Shown here: piece by piece, positions 60,630 through 64,000 of the stretch
Position numbering within the stretch: the first letter of the stretch is position 1
Layout: each line of letters starts with the position of its first letter
Source of the DNA: Motiliproteus sp036960175
GTDB taxonomy: Bacteria; Pseudomonadota; Gammaproteobacteria; Pseudomonadales; Balneatricaceae
DNA: 64,000 nucleotides
Direction: 5' to 3'
Assembly: GCA_036960175.1 (NCBI GenBank)
Contig: JBALWH010000017.1
Location: 26,522-90,521, forward strand
Notes under the pieces: generated by a model
Databases searched by the model: none
Seen by the model: the letters and a program-made list of their open reading frames with translations, nothing else
What the model was told of the DNA's origin: nothing
Program-made: the position numbers and the translations under genes

Positions 60630-62088
60630 GAACAGATATCAATATGACGTACCGGAGATGCGCCGCATCGGCTGCATCCATTTTATCGGTATTGGCGGCG
60701 TCGGTATGTGTGGGATAGCTGAAGTACTGCTCAATCAGGGCTACCGTATTTCCGGTTCTGATATCCGTCGTTCAGCAGTGATCGAGCGTTTGGAAGGACT
60801 GGGGATGACGATCCATATCGGCCATCAGCAGAGCAATATCGACGGTGTTGATGCCGTCGTCGTCTCCAGTGCTGTTAATGAAGAAAACCCTGAAGTTAAA
60901 GCCGCACGGGAAAATCGTATCCCCGTGGTTCGTCGGGCGGAAATGCTGGCGGAACTAATGCGCTACCGGCATGGAGTCGCTATTGCGGGGACCCATGGCA
61001 AGACCACAACGACCAGCTTGATGGCGTCAGTTTTTTCCCAAGGCGAAGAAGACCCAACCTTCGTTATTGGCGGAAAACTAACCAGTGCTGGCACTAATGC
61101 TCGTCTGGGAGTAAGTCGTTACTTGCTTGCTGAAGCCGATGAGAGTGATGCGTCCTTCCTGCATCTGCAGCCTATGGTGTCGGTTGTTACCAATATTGAT
61201 GCTGACCATATGTCGACCTATGGCGGCGATTTCGAGGTGCTGAAGAAAACCTTCGTAGAATTTTTACATAACTTGCCTTTCTATGGTTTGGCGGTGCTTT
61301 GTACGGATGATCCTGTTGTGACAGAAATTCTGCCACAGGTAAGTCGTCCAATATTGACTTACGGTTTTAATGAGAATGCCGACTTTCGTGCCGTCGATGT
61401 GTGCCAACAGGGGATGAAAACCAGTTTTACGGTATTGCGGCCTGAAGGCCATAAAGATCTGCAGATCTCCCTCAATATGCCCGGACTTCACAATGTCCAG
61501 AATGCCTTGGCGGTGATTGCAGTAGCCACCGATGAAGGTCTGGCTGACTCTGCTATCGTTGATGGTCTGTGTAACTTCCAAGGCGTCGGTCGTCGTTTTC
61601 AGATTATGGGGCATTTCCAGCTGCCCGATGAGGCTGTTGAATCCGCGTCTGATGCGGTGATGATGGTGGATGATTATGGGCACCATCCTCGGGAGGTGGC
61701 CGCGACTATCCAGGCTATTCGCAGTGGTTGGCCGGAGAAGCGTCTGGTCATGATTTATCAGCCTCATCGTTATAGTCGTACCCGTGATCTTTATGAAGAT
61801 TTTGTACAGGTGTTGTCTGAGGTCGATGTACTGCTGTTAATGGATATTTATCCTGCGGGTGAGGAGTCTATTACGGGCGCTGATGGTCGTAGCCTATGTC
61901 GCAGCATTCGTCAGCGCGGACAGGTTGATCCAGTCTTTATTGAACGTGGCGAGGATGTCGCCAAAGTGCTGCAAAATATTCTGCAGCCCGAGGATTTATT
62001 GCTAACCCAGGGCGCCGGAGATATCGGAGCCATCTCATCGAGTTTGGCAAAGCGCAAACTGAAACCTGAGGAGATTTCTGCGTTATGA
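60619..62088 (+). CDS. murC: UDP-MurNAc:L-alanine ligase MurC
   Basis: 489 residues. GIGGVGMCGIAEVLL at the start, ATP loop GTHGKTTTTSLMA, VTNIDADHMSTYGGDF, PGLHNVQNALAVIAVA and DDYGHHPREVAATIQA. It attaches the first amino acid to UDP-MurNAc. The GTG at 60619 has AGGAG six bases upstream and overlaps the murG end; a TTG two codons earlier is less likely. It overlaps ddlB by four bases. Confidence 0.97.
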   Translation: MKAKNRYQYDVPEMRRIGCIHFIGIGGVGMCGIAEVLLNQGYRISGSDIRRSAVIERLEGLGMTIHIGHQQSNIDGVDAVVVSSAVNEENPEVKAARENRIPVVRRAEMLAELMRYRHGVAIAGTHGKTTTTSLMASVFSQGEEDPTFVIGGKLTSAGTNARLGVSRYLLAEADESDASFLHLQPMVSVVTNIDADHMSTYGGDFEVLKKTFVEFLHNLPFYGLAVLCTDDPVVTEILPQVSRPILTYGFNENADFRAVDVCQQGMKTSFTVLRPEGHKDLQISLNMPGLHNVQNALAVIAVATDEGLADSAIVDGLCNFQGVGRRFQIMGHFQLPDEAVESASDAVMMVDDYGHHPREVAATIQAIRSGWPEKRLVMIYQPHRYSRTRDLYEDFVQVLSEVDVLLLMDIYPAGEESITGADGRSLCRSIRQRGQVDPVFIERGEDVAKVLQNILQPEDLLLTQGAGDIGAISSSLAKRKLKPEEISAL

Positions 62089-63044
62089 ATACAGCTGATC
62101 TAAGCCCTTTGAACCCGGGTCAATTTGGCCGCGTAGCGGTGATCATGGGTGGCAATTCGTCAGAGCGTCCGGTATCCCTGAAAAGCGGTGCTGCGGTGTT
62201 GCAGGCTTTGCTGGATGGCGGCGTCGATGCGTTTGCTATTGATCTGTTTGGCGCGGATGGCGGTCAGAATCCCGTTGCGCAGTTACAGGAGCAGGCTATT
62301 GATCTGGCTTTTGTTGCTCTGCATGGCCCCGGTGGTGAGGACGGCACCATCCAAGGTGCTCTGGAGATGCTCAATATTCCCTACACCGGCAGTGGCGTTA
62401 TGGCGTCGGCCTTGGGCATGGATAAGCATCGATGCAAGCTGTTGTGGCAGACCCTGCAGTTACCTTCTCCACCACATATAGTGCTGGATAATAATAGTGA
62501 TTGGCAGCAGATAGCACAGCGCATTCAGTTTCCGGTCATGGTTAAGCCCGCTCATGAAGGCTCTAGTATCGGTATGGTTAAGGCGGATACCGCAGAACAG
62601 TTGGCGGAGGCATACCAAACAGCCGTCAAGCTGGATAGTAGTGTTTTTGCAGAGCAGTGGGTCACTGGACGCGAATATACGGTCGCGGTTTTAGATGATC
62701 AGGCGTTGCCGGTGATTCGCTTGGAAACGCCGCACCAGTTTTATGATTACGAAGCAAAATATATATCGAACGATACCCATTACCATTTCGATACTCAGCT
62801 TGATGAGCAACAGACGGCGGAAATTCAAAACCTGGCGTTACAGGCATTTAGTAGCATCGGTTGTCAGGGCTGGGGTCGAGTTGACGTGATGCAGGATCAG
62901 GCTGGAAGCTTCTGGTTGTTGGAAGTCAATACTATTCCCGGTATGACGGATCACAGTTTGGTTCCCATGGCAGCGCAGCAGGCGGGTCTTAGTTTTCCGC
63001 AGCTGGTACTGCAGATATTGGCTACAGCGTCACGTAAGAAATAA
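62085..63044 (+). CDS. ddlB: D-alanine:D-alanine ligase
   Basis: 319 residues of the ATP-grasp fold. VIMGGNSSERPVSLKSG, HGPGGEDGTIQGALEMLNIP, TGSGVMASALGMDKHRCK, VKPAHEGSSIGM and LEVNTIPGMTDHSLVPMAA. It makes the D-Ala-D-Ala used by MurF. A Tyr in the segment HQFYDYEAKY is that expected for dipeptide rather than depsipeptide ligases. Confidence 0.97.
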   Translation: MNTADLSPLNPGQFGRVAVIMGGNSSERPVSLKSGAAVLQALLDGGVDAFAIDLFGADGGQNPVAQLQEQAIDLAFVALHGPGGEDGTIQGALEMLNIPYTGSGVMASALGMDKHRCKLLWQTLQLPSPPHIVLDNNSDWQQIAQRIQFPVMVKPAHEGSSIGMVKADTAEQLAEAYQTAVKLDSSVFAEQWVTGREYTVAVLDDQALPVIRLETPHQFYDYEAKYISNDTHYHFDTQLDEQQTAEIQNLALQAFSSIGCQGWGRVDVMQDQAGSFWLLEVNTIPGMTDHSLVPMAAQQAGLSFPQLVLQILATASRKK

Positions 63045-63074
63045 GTGTTTTTAGTAATTAGGGGTTAATTACAG

Positions 63075-63818
63075 ATGGCTACAATGGCAACTGATATAGC
63101 TAGCAAAGTTAGAGGGATTAACCTCTATACCTTGCTGCTATTAATGCAGCTGCCGTTGCTGGCCGGGCTTTTCCATTTCGGTGGTAACTGGCTGCTGCAA
63201 TGGTTGGATCAGCCGTTACATAACGTCAACCTCAGTGGCCACTTGCAGCACAGTGACGCTAAAGATCTGCGTTTGCAGGTATGGGGTCGAGCTGAGGGAG
63301 CCTATCTGGAAATAGATCTTGCTGATGTAAAGCAGCAATTGGAAATCAACCCCTGGGTGCACCGTGTTGATGTTCGGCGACAATGGCCTGCGGGGTTGGC
63401 GGTAAAGGTCGATGAAGAGCGGCCGGTAGCCCGCTGGGGTTGTAAGGGGTTGCTTAACAGTGACGGTGAAGTTTTTGAGCCCGGAGATATCAAGGGTTAT
63501 GAGCATCTTCCCTGTCTTAAGGGCCCTAGCAATCGAACGCGGGTGATGATGGAACAGTTTCGTTCCTTGAGTCAGCAGATGCGGCCGTTAAAGCTGCAGC
63601 TTTCAACCTTGGAGCTAGAGCCAAGGGGGGCCTGGAGTCTGACGCTGAATAATGGCATTCGTCTGATTTTAGGGCGGGGTAATGTGATTGAGAAGGTTGA
63701 GCGCTTCGGGCGAGTTTATGACAGCCAGCTGGCGGCTTACGCCAGCAAGATCAAACAGATTGATGTGCGCTATACCAATGGGCTGACAGTTACCTGGCAT
63801 GAGCCGCCCAAAGTTTAG
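63075..63818 (+). CDS. ftsQ: Cell division protein FtsQ
   Basis: 247 residues: cytoplasmic N-terminus, one membrane helix (about residues 17-40), POTRA domain (LQHSDAKDLRLQVWGRAEGA to WVHRVDVRRQWPAGLAVKVD) and the beta domain (VARWGCKGLLNSDGEVFEPG). It recruits FtsL and FtsB to the divisome. The next gene, ftsA, starts 63 bp downstream. Confidence 0.96.
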   Translation: MATMATDIASKVRGINLYTLLLLMQLPLLAGLFHFGGNWLLQWLDQPLHNVNLSGHLQHSDAKDLRLQVWGRAEGAYLEIDLADVKQQLEINPWVHRVDVRRQWPAGLAVKVDEERPVARWGCKGLLNSDGEVFEPGDIKGYEHLPCLKGPSNRTRVMMEQFRSLSQQMRPLKLQLSTLELEPRGAWSLTLNNGIRLILGRGNVIEKVERFGRVYDSQLAAYASKIKQIDVRYTNGLTVTWHEPPKV

Positions 63819-63881
63819 GTTATTAGCGTTTGCTGCAGTATCAGGATTTAACGTGGGATTTGAGTAAATGGGAATTTTAAG

Positions 63882-64000
63882 GTGTTAGAAGAACACAGCA
63901 ACATGATCGTAGGATTAGACATCGGCACCTCCAAGGTAGTGGCCCTGGTCGCTGAGGTGGGTGTGGATGGTCGTATCGATGTGATCGGTATCGGTTCTCA
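63882..64000 (+). CDS. ftsA: Cell division protein FtsA, N-terminal part (cut by window edge)
   Basis: The first 39 residues of FtsA: a GTG start, then MIVGLDIGTSKVVALVAEV, the first phosphate-binding loop of the actin fold, and GRIDVIGIGS. FtsA anchors FtsZ to the membrane. GGAA lies upstream of the GTG; an ATG at 63903 is the alternative. The remainder and presumably ftsZ lie beyond the window. Confidence 0.93.
   Translation, partial: MLEEHSNMIVGLDIGTSKVVALVAEVGVDGRIDVIGIGS

Overview
The window is a 64 kb stretch of a gammaproteobacterial chromosome of roughly balanced base composition. The right half has the conserved block rplM-rpsI, petABC, sspA-sspB, (dolP-diaA-yraN-lpoA), rsmI, rnpB, mraZ and the dcw cell-wall/division cluster, as in Pseudomonas, Cellvibrionales and relatives. 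SspB, LpoA, DiaA, the alanine variant of the MurD P-loop and the TRAP and hemerythrin genes suggest a free-living, probably marine, respiring gammaproteobacterium. The species cannot be named from sequence alone.

Positions 1-14,900 are an accessory region of mostly single genes: an XRE-cupin regulator, an orphan TRAP binding protein, small membrane and exported proteins, a PilZ-like protein, a divergent DJ-1/LysR pair, bacteriohemerythrin, a Prx5 peroxiredoxin, a DegQ protease, an IbpA heat-shock gene behind a ROSE-type RNA thermometer and sigma-32 promoter, a TauE/SafE permease and a Rap1a/Tai-like protein. Two gene relics lie here: the C-terminus of an NhaD Na+/H+ antiporter (3742-3905) and the C-terminus of a class III alcohol dehydrogenase FrmA (14725-14865), the latter directly upstream of an intact frmB.

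Positions 14,900-38,250 carry frmB, sbcDC with a small helix-hairpin-helix gene, a stand-alone CycH-type domain, a MESH1/SpoT-like HD hydrolase, an ExeA-like ATPase with a TPR-like tail, cinA, small exported proteins, a class I aldolase, an HDOD protein, a second DegQ paralogue, tRNA-Pro(CGG), a GDT1/UPF0016 transporter, lrgAB and zapE. Gene-poor islands at about 2.2-3.0 kb and 32.8-33.3 kb share a roughly 60-bp dispersed repeat. A third gap (27.0-27.7 kb) holds an AT-rich tract, two DnaA-box-like sites and short tandem repeats.

Positions 38,380-64,000 are tightly packed housekeeping genes. They cover ribosomal proteins L13/S9 with a structured leader, the cytochrome bc1 complex, stringent starvation proteins, envelope-maintenance genes, RNase P RNA, and mraZ-rsmH-ftsL-ftsI-murE-murF-mraY-murD-ftsW-murG-murC-ddlB-ftsQ-ftsA (ftsA cut by the window edge). 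The cluster is preceded by a 10-bp-phased array of MraZ boxes and is joined throughout by short overlaps typical of translational coupling. Together these genes make UDP-MurNAc-pentapeptide and lipid II and build the septal synthase. I found no CRISPR array, prophage, complete insertion sequence or recognisable defence island. The most unusual signals are the two relics, the dispersed repeat, a probable frameshift in an unknown membrane-anchored gene, and a few unrecognised genes.
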